From NCBI GenBank assembly GCA_019637995.1, contig JAHBUQ010000002.1, positions 1,304,423-1,368,422 on the forward strand: a stretch of DNA of 64,000 nt, given 5' to 3'. The position numbers and the translations under genes were made by a program. Every line of letters begins with the position of its first letter. The stretch's first letter is position 1. Of this stretch, positions 10,168-19,145 are shown piece after piece. This stretch comes from Ignavibacteriota bacterium. GTDB lineage: Bacteria > Bacteroidota > Ignavibacteria > Kapaibacteriales > UBA2268. A model generated the notes under the pieces. It was not told the DNA's origin and did no database searches. It was given only the letters and a program-made list of their open reading frames with translations.

Positions 10168-12150
10168 ATGAAATTGTATTTTTTTCTCATTTTATCAGCT
10201 TTGATGCTGATTTTCGTTCAGTCCTGTACCGATAACACCACATCGCCTGATAAATCCTTTACATTTTCCGGATTTGTCTATGATGCTGATGATAATCCGA
10301 TTGTTGAAGCATCGGTAGAAATAATTGATGAGAGTGAAAAGGTAAAATATAACACAAAAACAAATGCTGAAGGTGAATTTTCATTTTCTGCAGTAAACAT
10401 TGATTTTGAGACTTATCGTCTCAGAATTTCAGCTGATGGTTTCAAAACCATGATTAAATCACCTAATGATTTTCTCAAAGACGGTAAGTCGGAAAATCTC
10501 AATATCAAACTATCCAAGCTTAGCGAAGATGATGATTGTTGCGGAGTAATTTCTTTTGTAGTAAAAAAGAATGACTCAGATGATTTGTTGTCCGGAGCTG
10601 AAGTCAAGCTATCAAACAAAGATGGGATAATTGACACGAAGAAAACCAGTGATGACGGTAAAGTTGAATTCACGGAACTTTGCGAAGGAAAATTCTTTTA
10701 TCGTATAGCTCTCGATGGATTTAAAGTCCTTGAGGGATATAAGGAAATTGGGAAGTGCGACACAGTAGAAGTTGCTGTTGAGTTAATCAAAAAGCAGGAA
10801 GAAGAAGAAACATGTTGCAATAATTCTGCTGATTTTCTGATTAAAGACGAAAGCGGAAACCCTCTGAAATCTGTAAAGGTATTGTTCCGCAGAGATGGTG
10901 CTGTCAAATATGAGGGATATTCAGACGAAAGCGGTAAGCTGAAGATTACTGATATTTGTAAGGGTAAATATTCGGTTTTAATAAAGCAGGAGGGATTTGC
11001 TTCACAGGAACTGGATTTAGAATTTGACTGTGAGCAGAATTTAGAGAAAGCTGTTGTTTTGAAGAAGAATTCTGAAGAGCCATGCTGCGACAATATTTTG
11101 AAAGTATCAATTAAGGAAGCCGGCTCGGGTAACCCAATTAATGATGCTAAACTTATTTTATGGCAAAATGGCAAGATGATTTACTATGGATATTCAAAAG
11201 ATGGCATTGCGGCGATTGATGGAATTTGTAAAGGAAAATATACTGCCGAGATAGTCATTGATGGATATAAATCTATAGAATGGTCAATAGAATTTGATTG
11301 TAAGCAAACAATTGAGATCATAAAAGAATTACAGAAGAAAGAAGGCTCAGACTGCTGTGGCAAAGCATTTATATATATTAAAGACAATAAATCGGGCAAT
11401 CCAATTGCAAATGCTGAAGTCAAAGTTACTTTTGATGGAAAAAATCGCATTTTGAAGACCGATGAGAATGGTAAAGTTGTGTTCGAAGAATTATGCATAG
11501 GAAAGCATTTTATAAGAGTTGCTCATAGCGATTATAAAGTTTCTGAAGATTATTTCTATATCGAATCATGCGATAAACCGGTAGAAAAAGATATCAAACT
11601 TCAGGGAAAAGAAGGCGATGACTGCTGCAATAATCAGATGAAATTTGAAATTAATGACAAAGACGGTAATCTGCTCAATAATGTTCAGATCAAGATTATC
11701 AAAGAAAAGTCAATTGTTACCACACTCAAAACTCAGAATGGTACTGCTGCTTCTGATAAACAACTTTGCAAAGGAAATTATGTTGTAATGATCTATCACG
11801 AAAGCTACGATGTACTTGAATTTGAAGTCTATTTGGACTGCAATGAGGTTAAGGAGTTTAACAAAATTCTTACCAAAAAAGATGTTTGCTGCGATGCATG
11901 GGCTAAAGTATGGGTAACTGATTTTGACACCAAAAAAGCTCTCAATGGTTCTAAAGTTAGAATATGGAAAGATGGAAAACTTATTGAAACACTTACAGTC
12001 GAAGATGGTTATGTCAAATTTACAAATCTTTGTGAAGGTAAATATGCTTTCGATGTCACTTATGATGGCTACAAAGGTCAGGAATGGAATTCAGAAATTA
12101 AATGCAAGCAAGATAATGTATTTGAAAAGCAGATGAAGAAAGTAGAATAA
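10168..12150 (+). CDS. Lipoprotein with one Cys-free and six Cys-patterned Ig-like repeats
   Basis: 660 residues. The signal peptide ends in LIFVQSC, with a cysteine placed for lipidation, although the lipobox is atypical. A first carboxypeptidase-regulatory-like domain (FTFSGFVYDADDNPIVEA..., about residues 30-115) has no cysteine. Six repeats of about 85-90 residues follow. Each has the same skeleton: an acidic linker ending in CC, a beta segment with GxxLxxAxVK, a turn DDGK, then LCxGKY and a final C before a Lys/Glu linker. So each repeat has four cysteines, enough for two disulfides. The fold is probably a string of prealbumin-like beta sandwiches held on the outer membrane. No enzyme motif is seen. 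The function is unknown; a stalk, adhesin or scaffold is plausible. Confidence 0.75.
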   Translation: MKLYFFLILSALMLIFVQSCTDNTTSPDKSFTFSGFVYDADDNPIVEASVEIIDESEKVKYNTKTNAEGEFSFSAVNIDFETYRLRISADGFKTMIKSPNDFLKDGKSENLNIKLSKLSEDDDCCGVISFVVKKNDSDDLLSGAEVKLSNKDGIIDTKKTSDDGKVEFTELCEGKFFYRIALDGFKVLEGYKEIGKCDTVEVAVELIKKQEEEETCCNNSADFLIKDESGNPLKSVKVLFRRDGAVKYEGYSDESGKLKITDICKGKYSVLIKQEGFASQELDLEFDCEQNLEKAVVLKKNSEEPCCDNILKVSIKEAGSGNPINDAKLILWQNGKMIYYGYSKDGIAAIDGICKGKYTAEIVIDGYKSIEWSIEFDCKQTIEIIKELQKKEGSDCCGKAFIYIKDNKSGNPIANAEVKVTFDGKNRILKTDENGKVVFEELCIGKHFIRVAHSDYKVSEDYFYIESCDKPVEKDIKLQGKEGDDCCNNQMKFEINDKDGNLLNNVQIKIIKEKSIVTTLKTQNGTAASDKQLCKGNYVVMIYHESYDVLEFEVYLDCNEVKEFNKILTKKDVCCDAWAKVWVTDFDTKKALNGSKVRIWKDGKLIETLTVEDGYVKFTNLCEGKYAFDVTYDGYKGQEWNSEIKCKQDNVFEKQMKKVE

Positions 12151-12166
12151 GTATAATTTTGAAATT

Positions 12167-12206
12167 TTAAGGGGCTGCCTGTTTTTAAAAACAAGCAGCC
12201 CCTTAA
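12167..12206. terminator. Strong palindromic terminator
   Basis: TTAAGGGGCTGC and GCAGCCCCTTAA form perfect 12-bp arms. The T5/A5 interior (TTTTTAAAAA) extends the hairpin almost fully. It lies between the convergent genes ending at 12150 and 12237 and can act in both directions. Confidence 0.75.
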
Positions 12207-12236
12207 TTATTAATAAGTAATTTGAATGAATGAAGA

Positions 12237-13412
12237 TTACTTAGTTCTGAAGAACTCTACTCTTCTGTTTCTTTGACGATTTTCAGCATTAGTATTTGCA
12301 ACGATTGGTTCATCGGGACCAGCACCGCGAGTAGTTAATCTTGCTTCATTAACACCACGGTCAACAAGCCATTTCTTAACAGCATTTGCTCTTTCCAAAG
12401 AAAGTTGAATATTATTCTCGCGACTGCCTACATCATCTGTATGACCGACGATTTCGAATGTAGTATTAGTCATCTTATTCATAGCATTAAGAGCATTATT
12501 AAGGATTTTTTCTGAAGTTGGATTGATTTCAGATTTGCCGGTTGCAAATTCAATATTCTTCATAATGATTCTTTCACCAACTCCAATATTGAGGATATCA
12601 TCATCAGGGTCAAGAGGATTAGCACCATTACGAACTTCTATTCCGTCATTTACACCACCACCGTCAGTATCCGGATTAAGTGGATCAGTTTTGTATTTTT
12701 TCACTTCTTCACCATCAAGCAATCCGTCACCGTCGGTATCAGGATTATTAGGGTCAGTTCCGAGAAGGCGTTCTTCGTCATCAGTAAGACCGTCACCATC
12801 AGAATCAGGTGAAAATCTTGCAACAACATAATGGACACCAAGTCTTGCTATCCAGTTACCGTCATTAATATCATCATATACAGGATTGAGATTATCTGTT
12901 AAAGTAAGATGAAGACCTGCACTAAGATCTAATCCCCAGTTATAGTCAAACTGATATCCGACACCTGCACCAACAGGAAATGCAACTGTAACACCGCTAT
13001 TTTCCAAGAAATCACGGTTAAAGGGTACGTTATTATCAATATTGTATATCATAGCGCCTACACCGCCAAATATATATGGCTTCCAAACAAGATTATTGCC
13101 AAGTGAATAGCGTAATCTTAATTCAGGAACAATATAGGATGTTTTGTACTGCGAAAACCCCCCTTCAACATCTGAGGTACCATTTTGGTAGTAGGATATA
13201 CCGATTTCAGGGCTTAATCCCCAAAGGATTCCATTATTGAAAATACCGAACGCACTGAATAATGGACCTATTGTTCTTTCATCCTGAATACCTTCATTTA
13301 TGCCTCGGTTAAGTCCAAGACCCACACCAACAGCAATGTTCTTTTCATCAGCTTTAAGATTGCTGAAAGAAATCACTAAAATAAGAAACGAGTAAATAAT
13401 TTTTTTATACAT
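12237..13412 (-). CDS. OmpA-family outer-membrane protein with calcium-binding TSP3-like repeats
   Basis: 391 residues from the ATG at 13412, which has AGGAGA just upstream and starts a signal peptide ([15 protein letters not shown]...). An in-frame upstream start would have no ribosome site. Residues about 20-200 form an outer-membrane beta-barrel. Residues about 200-275 hold thrombospondin type-3-like calcium repeats ([24 protein letters not shown]). The last 110 residues are an OmpA/MotB peptidoglycan-binding domain ([38 protein letters not shown]). It probably links the outer membrane to peptidoglycan. It converges with the Cys-repeat lipoprotein gene. Confidence 0.9.
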   Translation of the reverse strand: MYKKIIYSFLILVISFSNLKADEKNIAVGVGLGLNRGINEGIQDERTIGPLFSAFGIFNNGILWGLSPEIGISYYQNGTSDVEGGFSQYKTSYIVPELRLRYSLGNNLVWKPYIFGGVGAMIYNIDNNVPFNRDFLENSGVTVAFPVGAGVGYQFDYNWGLDLSAGLHLTLTDNLNPVYDDINDGNWIARLGVHYVVARFSPDSDGDGLTDDEERLLGTDPNNPDTDGDGLLDGEEVKKYKTDPLNPDTDGGGVNDGIEVRNGANPLDPDDDILNIGVGERIIMKNIEFATGKSEINPTSEKILNNALNAMNKMTNTTFEIVGHTDDVGSRENNIQLSLERANAVKKWLVDRGVNEARLTTRGAGPDEPIVANTNAENRQRNRRVEFFRTK

Positions 13413-13662
13413 AAAAAATCTCCTAAATAAATAAAATACAATATTGTCCAACAAAAACTGCACATACGGATTGAAACGATAATTATTTAAAAATTTAATT
13501 AGTTTAATCTATGTTAAAACTTAAACCCTCAATAATCGTATTGAATAATAAATATATGAAATTATTGAAAAAATGAACAAAATATTTTGATATTTTTTTA
13601 TAAAAACTTATTTTTACTGATTAGAATTAAATGAAATATAGAAAACTTATTCGGCTTTAGAA

Positions 13663-14091
13663 ATGAAATTCAAAATAAATAGTGATATAATTAAGAAAAT
13701 TGATGATACTCTCGGTGCAGAGCATCAGACTTTTGAAGGTGCAGTTACCTGGACACTAAAAAGTCCTGATAATTTCAAACCTCTTGTGTTTACAATTTAT
13801 CAAGATGTCCACCTTGGCGACATAGAAGGCGCTATGGTTTCAGTGCAGACAAGACATGGCTATTACGAACTTCACGACATATCTGCAATGATGTTTTTTG
13901 AGCCTGACGAAGTTATTTTTATTCAAAATGACACTGATAAACTTTCTTGTTTGATTATTGGCAGTGAATGTACTTGCTCACTTTACTCAAATATCAGTAA
14001 AGAACTCCTTAGACAGGACTTTGCAGAGCTTCATCCGGCAGTAATTTTATCAGCAATGCAGCTGTCTATTACTGAATCAGTTCTTGATTAA
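13663..14091 (+). CDS. Conserved-looking hypothetical protein
   Basis: 142 residues with no signal peptide or membrane segment, so probably cytoplasmic. The protein mixes beta-rich segments (PLVFTIYQDVHLGDIEG, LHDISAMMFFEPDEVIFI) with a short helix near the C-terminus. It has two nearby cysteines, in ECTCS near residue 107. I do not recognise the family. It sits 33 nt upstream of ybeY on the same strand and may be the first gene of a ybeY-smg operon. Normal codon use and composition suggest a real gene. Confidence 0.6.
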   Translation: MKFKINSDIIKKIDDTLGAEHQTFEGAVTWTLKSPDNFKPLVFTIYQDVHLGDIEGAMVSVQTRHGYYELHDISAMMFFEPDEVIFIQNDTDKLSCLIIGSECTCSLYSNISKELLRQDFAELHPAVILSAMQLSITESVLD

Positions 14092-14124
14092 AACTATTAT
14101 GCTGAATTTATCGTCAAGGTATTT

Positions 14125-14547
14125 GTGATAGAAGTAAATATATATAACGAAAGTACGCATAAGTACCTGCCAAGTAAATTGATGACTCAGGCAGTACTTA
14201 AAGTTGCGGAAAGAGAAATAAAAAAAACCGGCGAAATCAGCATTATAATATGTTCTGATAGTTTTATTCATGAATTAAATATAAATTTTCTTAATCATGA
14301 TTATGCTACAGATGTCATAACTTTTGAAATTGAATCAAATCCACTTGTTGGCGAAATCTACATCAGTGCCGATACTGCAAAACTGCAGGCATTGGACTAT
14401 GGTGTTCCCTTCAGAGATGAGCTCTTACGATTATCAATTCACGGAACTTTGCATTTAGCCGGTTATAAAGATGATTCTGAGGAAGAAAAAAGAAAGATGA
14501 CGATAAAAGAAGATTTTTACCTACAAATGCTTAAAGAAGGTAATTAA
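14125..14547 (+). CDS. ybeY: Endoribonuclease YbeY (rRNA maturation)
   Basis: 140 residues, starting at GTG with AAGG six nucleotides upstream. YbeY is a metal-dependent RNase that acts in 16S rRNA 3'-end maturation and ribosome quality control. The family core is present: NHDYATDVITFE, then GEIYIS and SIHGTLHLAGYKDDSEEE near residues 108-125. The first two zinc-binding histidines (HGTLH) are kept. The usual third ligand in GYDH is replaced (GYKDD), a variant I recall from Bacteroidota. The stop codon overlaps the start of the next gene (TAATG), which implies translational coupling. Confidence 0.9.
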   Translation: MIEVNIYNESTHKYLPSKLMTQAVLKVAEREIKKTGEISIIICSDSFIHELNINFLNHDYATDVITFEIESNPLVGEIYISADTAKLQALDYGVPFRDELLRLSIHGTLHLAGYKDDSEEEKRKMTIKEDFYLQMLKEGN

Positions 14548-15005
14548 TGGCTGAAAGAATAATGGAAATCATAATTTATGTTATGAGCTCGATAAGAGAC
14601 CAAAAGCGTTTTTCGGATTCCAATATCAAGGAACTCGAAAAGTTGGGTTATACTACAAGCGAAATTTCCACTGCTTTTAGCTGGATTGCCGAAAAGACCG
14701 ATTCAGTCAAAATTCCTGATGCAGGTCCGTATTTAGTCGAGACCAAAGGATTCAGAGTATTGCTTGACCATGAAACAGATATTTTTACAAAAGAAGCTTT
14801 AGCCGATTTAGTGCAATATCAAACGTTAGGTCTTATGAATAACGAACAGCTTGAAATGCTGATTGACAGAGTACTTCTTACAGGACTTCCGGTAATTGAC
14901 AGGTATCTTCTACGTTCGTTTATTGCTGCATTAAATTTTGATAATTCACCTTCAAGTAACTATCCCGGAAGAATTATGCTCGAAGGCAATGATACAATAA
15001 ATTGA
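14547..15005 (+). CDS. smg: Smg/DUF494-family protein
   Basis: 152 residues. The N-terminus (MEIIIYVMSSI..., then IKELEKLGYTTSEISTAFSWI) matches the Smg/DUF494 pattern, in which a short helix pair precedes 'xAFSWL'. Smg is a small cytoplasmic protein of unknown biochemical role, often found near DNA-processing (dprA/topA) genes in other bacteria; here it is coupled to ybeY by a one-base overlap. The middle part (ETKGFRVLLDHETDIFTKEA) fits the family. tRNA-Arg follows 12 nt later. Confidence 0.75.
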   Translation: MAERIMEIIIYVMSSIRDQKRFSDSNIKELEKLGYTTSEISTAFSWIAEKTDSVKIPDAGPYLVETKGFRVLLDHETDIFTKEALADLVQYQTLGLMNNEQLEMLIDRVLLTGLPVIDRYLLRSFIAALNFDNSPSSNYPGRIMLEGNDTIN

Positions 15006-15017
15006 TTTAAAAACAAT

Positions 15018-15094
15018 GGTCCCGTAGCTCAGTTGGATAGAGCACAAGTTTCCTAAACTTGGGGCCACTGGTTCGAATCCAGTCGGGATCACCA
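15018..15094 (+). tRNA. tRNA-Arg (anticodon CCT)
   Basis: The cloverleaf is complete. The acceptor stem pairs GGTCCCG with CGGGATC (one G-T pair). The D arm holds AGCTCAGTTGGATAGAGC. The anticodon stem CAAGT/ACTTG encloses loop TTCCTAA, with anticodon CCT at 15052-15054. The T arm holds GGTTCGAATCC. CCA is encoded at 15092-15094. It reads AGG codons. The gene lies 9 nt from the end of the convergent aroC. Confidence 0.97.
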
Positions 15095-15103
15095 AGAACA
15101 AAT

Positions 15104-16087
15104 CTAATTTTTATACATTTTATTTATTAGTTTCAAATCTGCAAGTGCTATTGCCGCTGCTGCCTCTATTATCACAGGTGCTCTCAATGCAATGCAAGCA
15201 TCATGCCGCCCTTTAACTTCAATAGTTTGAATTTCACTTGTCTTAAGATTAACTGTTTTTTGTTTAATTGCTATTGATGATGTTGGCTTTACAGCAACCC
15301 TGAAAATCAAATCATTTCCGTTTGTGATACCGCCATTGATGCCACCTGAATTATTACTTTTTGTAGCTCCGCTTATATCAATTATTTCATCATTATTTTC
15401 TGAACCTCTCATTTCAGCTGATTTAAACCCGGCTCCAAATTCTATTCCCTTAATTGCAGGTATTGAGAAAATGATATGAGATATTACTGACTCCACAGAA
15501 TCGAAATAAGGCTCACCTAATGAGTCAGGCATCTGCGTAGCTCTGCATTCAATCAAACCACCAACAGAATCGCCTCTGTCCATTGCATTTTGAATTGCCG
15601 TCTCTATATCTTTGGAGCCACCGGCTTCAATCAAACGTGCTTCTATTTTTGCCGGACTTATTATCTTCCTGGCAATAACTCCGGCAGCCACAATCCCTGC
15701 TGTAAGTCTTCCCGAAAAATGCCCGCCACCTCTGAAATCATTATATCCATCGAATTTGGTATATGCTGTAAAGTCTGAATGTCCGGGTCTTGGCGAAAAT
15801 CTGTTTTTGAAGTAATCTTCTGATTTAATATCCATATTTGGAAACTCAATCAATATCGGAGCTCCTGTTGTTGTGCCATTGTATAATCCGGATTTTATTA
15901 TCGGATGGTCTGATTCCATCCGTTTTGTGGTGCCGAAACTTCCGGATTTTCTTCTTATCAAATCAGGGATGAAATCATCTTCACCTAAAGATAAACCCGG
16001 AGGACAACCGTCAATAAGTATACCTACACCAAATCCATGGCTTTCACCAAAGATTTGCACTGAAAATATTCTACCAAACCTGTTCAT
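15104..16087 (-). CDS. aroC: Chorismate synthase
   Basis: 327 residues, slightly shorter than the usual 350-390. It catalyses the last shikimate step, turning EPSP into chorismate with reduced FMN. Family signatures are intact: FGESHGFGVG at the N-terminus, RPGHSD near residue 100, and FRGGGHFSGRLTAG near residue 118. The C-terminal chorismate-synthase block (GRHDACIALRAPVIIEAAAA) is also present. It is the last gene of the minus-strand shikimate operon, and its start overlaps the end of aroA by 17 nt. Confidence 0.97.
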   Translation of the reverse strand: MNRFGRIFSVQIFGESHGFGVGILIDGCPPGLSLGEDDFIPDLIRRKSGSFGTTKRMESDHPIIKSGLYNGTTTGAPILIEFPNMDIKSEDYFKNRFSPRPGHSDFTAYTKFDGYNDFRGGGHFSGRLTAGIVAAGVIARKIISPAKIEARLIEAGGSKDIETAIQNAMDRGDSVGGLIECRATQMPDSLGEPYFDSVESVISHIIFSIPAIKGIEFGAGFKSAEMRGSENNDEIIDISGATKSNNSGGINGGITNGNDLIFRVAVKPTSSIAIKQKTVNLKTSEIQTIEVKGRHDACIALRAPVIIEAAAAIALADLKLINKMYKN

Positions 16088-17282
16088 AAATTTTCGCTCC
16101 TAATTCTGTTAAATCTCTCCAAAAATTTGGATATGATTTTGATACACACTGATGATTTTCGATTGACAATTTACCTACTCCTGACAATGTGGAAACAGCC
16201 AGTGACATTGCTATTCTGTGGTCATTATGTGTGTTAATGATATTACCCGAAAATTTCCCGGGATGAACTATCAAAGTATTATCAGTATGCTCAATTTTGA
16301 TGCCGCATTTTTTGTACTCGCTTATTAGTGCTTCTATACGGTTGCTTTCTTTGTATTTCAGCCTGCTAATACCTTTTAAAATACAAATATCATCTGAATT
16401 TATTGTAAGAGGTATAATTGCAGGTACCAAATCAGGGCAATCCGAAAAGTCATAGCTGAATGATTTTATTTTTGAATTTTTAACTATGATTTTGTCATCA
16501 ATTGAGGTATATTTAATATCTGCTAAATCAAAAATATTAAGAATGGCTCGGTCAGGTTGAGAGCTTGCCAAGTTCAATCCTGAAACTTGTAATTCAATTT
16601 CAGAAGCGAAAGCAGCAGCTGATAATATAAATGTGGCACTGCTCCAGTCTTTTTCCACATAGTTTTCCACATATTTATACTTTTGTTTACCTGGAATGTG
16701 GAAAACTTTATAATTATCGTGGAAAACTTTTACTGAATATTTTCCAATTATACCAATTGTCAAATCAATGTAATTTTTGCTTTCTAAATTATTTACATAA
16801 ATAATTGAATCACTTTCAAGAAGAGGAAGAGACATAATCAAACCGCTTAAAATCTGACTTGTAACAGAGCCGTCTAATTCGAATCTGCCGGCTTTAAGTT
16901 TTCCGGTTACTGAAAGTAATTTGTTTTGATTATCAAAATCCAGAATTTGTGATTTTAGTCCGGTCTGTCCGAAAAGATTTATATCAAATCTTTCTTTCAT
17001 ACGATTTGAAATCAGGAAGCTCGATTTGTCGTAACAGAGAGATGCCAGTACAGGTATTACACGCAGGCAGAAACCGGAATCTCCGAGTAAAATTTCCGAG
17101 TATGTTTCCTCTAATTTTTTTAACGAATTATATGCTACAGCAATATCATCAGCTGAATCAGAACTTAAAGACGAGTTATCATAACCACTAAGATAGTTGC
17201 ATATAATCTGTCTTTGAGCATAACTTTTTGATATTGGTGGTTCGTAGCTCCCGGATATTTTAGATGATTCTACGAATTTCAT
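16071..17282 (-). CDS. aroA: 3-phosphoshikimate 1-carboxyvinyltransferase (EPSP synthase)
   Basis: 403 residues. It transfers enolpyruvyl from PEP to shikimate 3-phosphate. Seen motifs are the N-terminal PISKSYAQRQ (PEP/S3P-binding Lys-Ser), SGLIMSLPLL, RLKYKESNRIEAL (the conserved KESNR) and the C-terminal NTHNDHRIAMSLAV. It is somewhat short and its LD.G(N)SGT-type loop is diverged (LLGDSGFCLRV), but the key residues Lys, Arg and the DHR block remain. The start overlaps the aroE-aroK fusion by 23 nt and the end overlaps aroC. Confidence 0.95.
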   Translation of the reverse strand: MKFVESSKISGSYEPPISKSYAQRQIICNYLSGYDNSSLSSDSADDIAVAYNSLKKLEETYSEILLGDSGFCLRVIPVLASLCYDKSSFLISNRMKERFDINLFGQTGLKSQILDFDNQNKLLSVTGKLKAGRFELDGSVTSQILSGLIMSLPLLESDSIIYVNNLESKNYIDLTIGIIGKYSVKVFHDNYKVFHIPGKQKYKYVENYVEKDWSSATFILSAAAFASEIELQVSGLNLASSQPDRAILNIFDLADIKYTSIDDKIIVKNSKIKSFSYDFSDCPDLVPAIIPLTINSDDICILKGISRLKYKESNRIEALISEYKKCGIKIEHTDNTLIVHPGKFSGNIINTHNDHRIAMSLAVSTLSGVGKLSIENHQCVSKSYPNFWRDLTELGAKIYEQVW

Positions 17283-18504
17283 TGCTTAATGTATTTAATG
17301 TTTCAGAAAAATGGCGGTTATAAATCACTAAATCAGAAGCATTGAAATATTCGTCCTGCCTTTGGTCATATAATTTTTTTAAATTCTCCGAATTAGAAAG
17401 CGGTCTATCTGAATTCAAATCTTCTAAAATTCTATTCTTCAAAGTTTCAAAATCATTATATAAGTAAACAACAAAATAATTTTGCTTTAAATGAGTTTTG
17501 ATTTCAGCGCAATTGAGGGCACCTCCACCCAAAGCAATTATCGAATTATTCTCAGGTTTCAGGTTAAGTATCATATTCTTTTCCAGTTCACGGAAATGAT
17601 TTTCACCATGATCGTAAAAAATATCAGCGATACTCTTACCTTCACTTTTTTCAATAAGTTTGTCTGTATCAATGAAATTCATTTTTAATTTTCTGGCTAA
17701 ATCCTGACCAATGCTTGACTTTCCTGCTGCCATAAAACCAATTAAAACTATTGATTTTTTGGGTTTGGCATCTTGAAGTAATGATAGCACTGTTTCAAAA
17801 TTGACCGTAGTCTTATAAAGAAGCTCAATAAATGGTATTGCCTGATAAGCAAGCCATTCTAACCCTGAAATATATTTGCATTCGGCAGCTTTGAGATATG
17901 GTTTATGGTAAATTGCATCTATAATGGTTAGTTCAGGATTATCAATCATCGGGGCGGTGATATACTCATTTTCGGGTAAAGTGTTTATAAGTATATCAAA
18001 ATTTTTAAAAGTCTTAATCCTGTTTAATTCAATAATTCGAATATAATCCGAGCTATTTAAAAAATTTCGTTTAGCAACCGTAATATTATCAAATTTCATG
18101 GACTTCAGCTTCTTGTATGCTGTATAGGCGGCGGCACCGCTGCCAAGAATTAATACTTTACTGCTATTTCTGATATTATTATTTTTGATAATTTCGGAGA
18201 CAGCATAGGAGTCCGTATTATATGCTCTCCATTCATTTTTATAATATAAAAAATTTGCCAGCTTAAGTTTTTGAGCATTCTGATGCTGGTTTTCACTGAC
18301 TTTATAAGCAAGACTTTTGTAGGGTGAGGTAATATTAAATGCCGTTATATTCAGTTTTTTAACAAGGTCAATAATGTCATAAAATGAGCTGCCGCACAAT
18401 CTTGTGTAATGTGAATCAATATTATTTGATTGATTTATATGATTAAATATCACAGGACTAAGACTATGAGCAATGGGAGTTCCAACTACAGCCAACTTAT
18501 TCAT
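17260..18504 (-). CDS. aroEK: Bifunctional shikimate dehydrogenase - shikimate kinase (AroE-AroK fusion)
   Basis: One 414-residue protein holds two consecutive enzymes. Residues 1-245 are AroE: GTPIAHSLSPVIFN at the N-terminus, the catalytic lysine in NITSPYK (Lys63), the catalytic aspartate in YNTD (Asp98), and the NADP-binding LILGSGAAAYTA. Residues 250-414 are AroK: P-loop GFMAAGKSS (256-264), DTD (279-281), HFRELE (Arg305), GGGA (326-329) and lid arginine in NSDRPLS (Arg367). All catalytic residues I can check are kept, so both activities are expected: 3-dehydroshikimate to shikimate, then to shikimate 3-phosphate. It overlaps aroD by 4 nt and aroA by 23 nt. Confidence 0.93.
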   Translation of the reverse strand: MNKLAVVGTPIAHSLSPVIFNHINQSNNIDSHYTRLCGSSFYDIIDLVKKLNITAFNITSPYKSLAYKVSENQHQNAQKLKLANFLYYKNEWRAYNTDSYAVSEIIKNNNIRNSSKVLILGSGAAAYTAYKKLKSMKFDNITVAKRNFLNSSDYIRIIELNRIKTFKNFDILINTLPENEYITAPMIDNPELTIIDAIYHKPYLKAAECKYISGLEWLAYQAIPFIELLYKTTVNFETVLSLLQDAKPKKSIVLIGFMAAGKSSIGQDLARKLKMNFIDTDKLIEKSEGKSIADIFYDHGENHFRELEKNMILNLKPENNSIIALGGGALNCAEIKTHLKQNYFVVYLYNDFETLKNRILEDLNSDRPLSNSENLKKLYDQRQDEYFNASDLVIYNRHFSETLNTLSNEIRRII

Positions 18505-19145
18505 AAATTCAAAATCCTAATAAGTTCTTCCATTTCAGTATGTATAAGTTGTGAGTTTTCAGTTTTGGAATTTTCGTCTAATGCGGCATAAACAAATGTC
18601 GCTCCCATTTGCAATGCCAGTAACCTTGTAAGAGAAGCATCCTGTCCAAGATTAAATGCAATTATTTTCTTTGATTTATGATTATTGTAGATTCTGAATG
18701 TCCTTATAATATCTCCTGTTGAATTCATCTTAAAACACAATTTGAAAATATCAGCCGATTTAGCCTGCATCATAGATATAATATCTTCTATGTGCTCATC
18801 ATTTGGTGTTTTGTCAAAATCATGATATGAAAGTATCAGATTTGTATATTTTTTATTTGTTATTTTGATAATTTCACTGAATTGACCAATTTCATTAATA
18901 TCAATATCAATATATCTTACTCTATTTTCAACAGCTTTTACCATGGCAGATATAAGATGTTCAATGTTATCTTTACCGTTTAATCTTGCTGTAATTATTA
19001 GTTTTTCCGCAAATAATAAATATTTTTCGAATAAGCGTAAATTTTCAGCATTGAATAAATCAAGCCTTATTTCAATCAAATCAAAATTGTCAACTAATTT
19101 TTCAAATTCATCCAGCTCAATATTGCCAATGCTAACGCAAATCAT
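18501..19145 (-). CDS. aroD: Type I 3-dehydroquinate dehydratase
   Basis: 214 residues, compact for class I (usually 225-250). It dehydrates 3-dehydroquinate to 3-dehydroshikimate by a Schiff-base mechanism. Visible residues are Glu25 in IEIRLD, His108 in SYHDFDKTP (general base) and Lys135 in ADIFKLC (Schiff-base lysine). The C-terminal block has GQDASLTRLLA and MGATFVYAAL. It is not the unrelated type II (AroQ) enzyme. It overlaps aroB by 14 nt and the aroE-aroK fusion by 4 nt. Confidence 0.93.
   Translation of the reverse strand: MICVSIGNIELDEFEKLVDNFDLIEIRLDLFNAENLRLFEKYLLFAEKLIITARLNGKDNIEHLISAMVKAVENRVRYIDIDINEIGQFSEIIKITNKKYTNLILSYHDFDKTPNDEHIEDIISMMQAKSADIFKLCFKMNSTGDIIRTFRIYNNHKSKKIIAFNLGQDASLTRLLALQMGATFVYAALDENSKTENSQLIHTEMEELIRILNL

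Noticed and set aside
10698..11174. 158-codon minus-strand frame opposite the Cys-repeat lipoprotein
   Set aside because: It repeats with the period of the plus-strand domain and has no start signal; a shadow of the repetitive gene.
15018..15094. Integration site of a mobile element at the tRNA gene
   Set aside because: No integrase and no repeated 3' tRNA fragment is visible; the neighbour is the core gene aroC.
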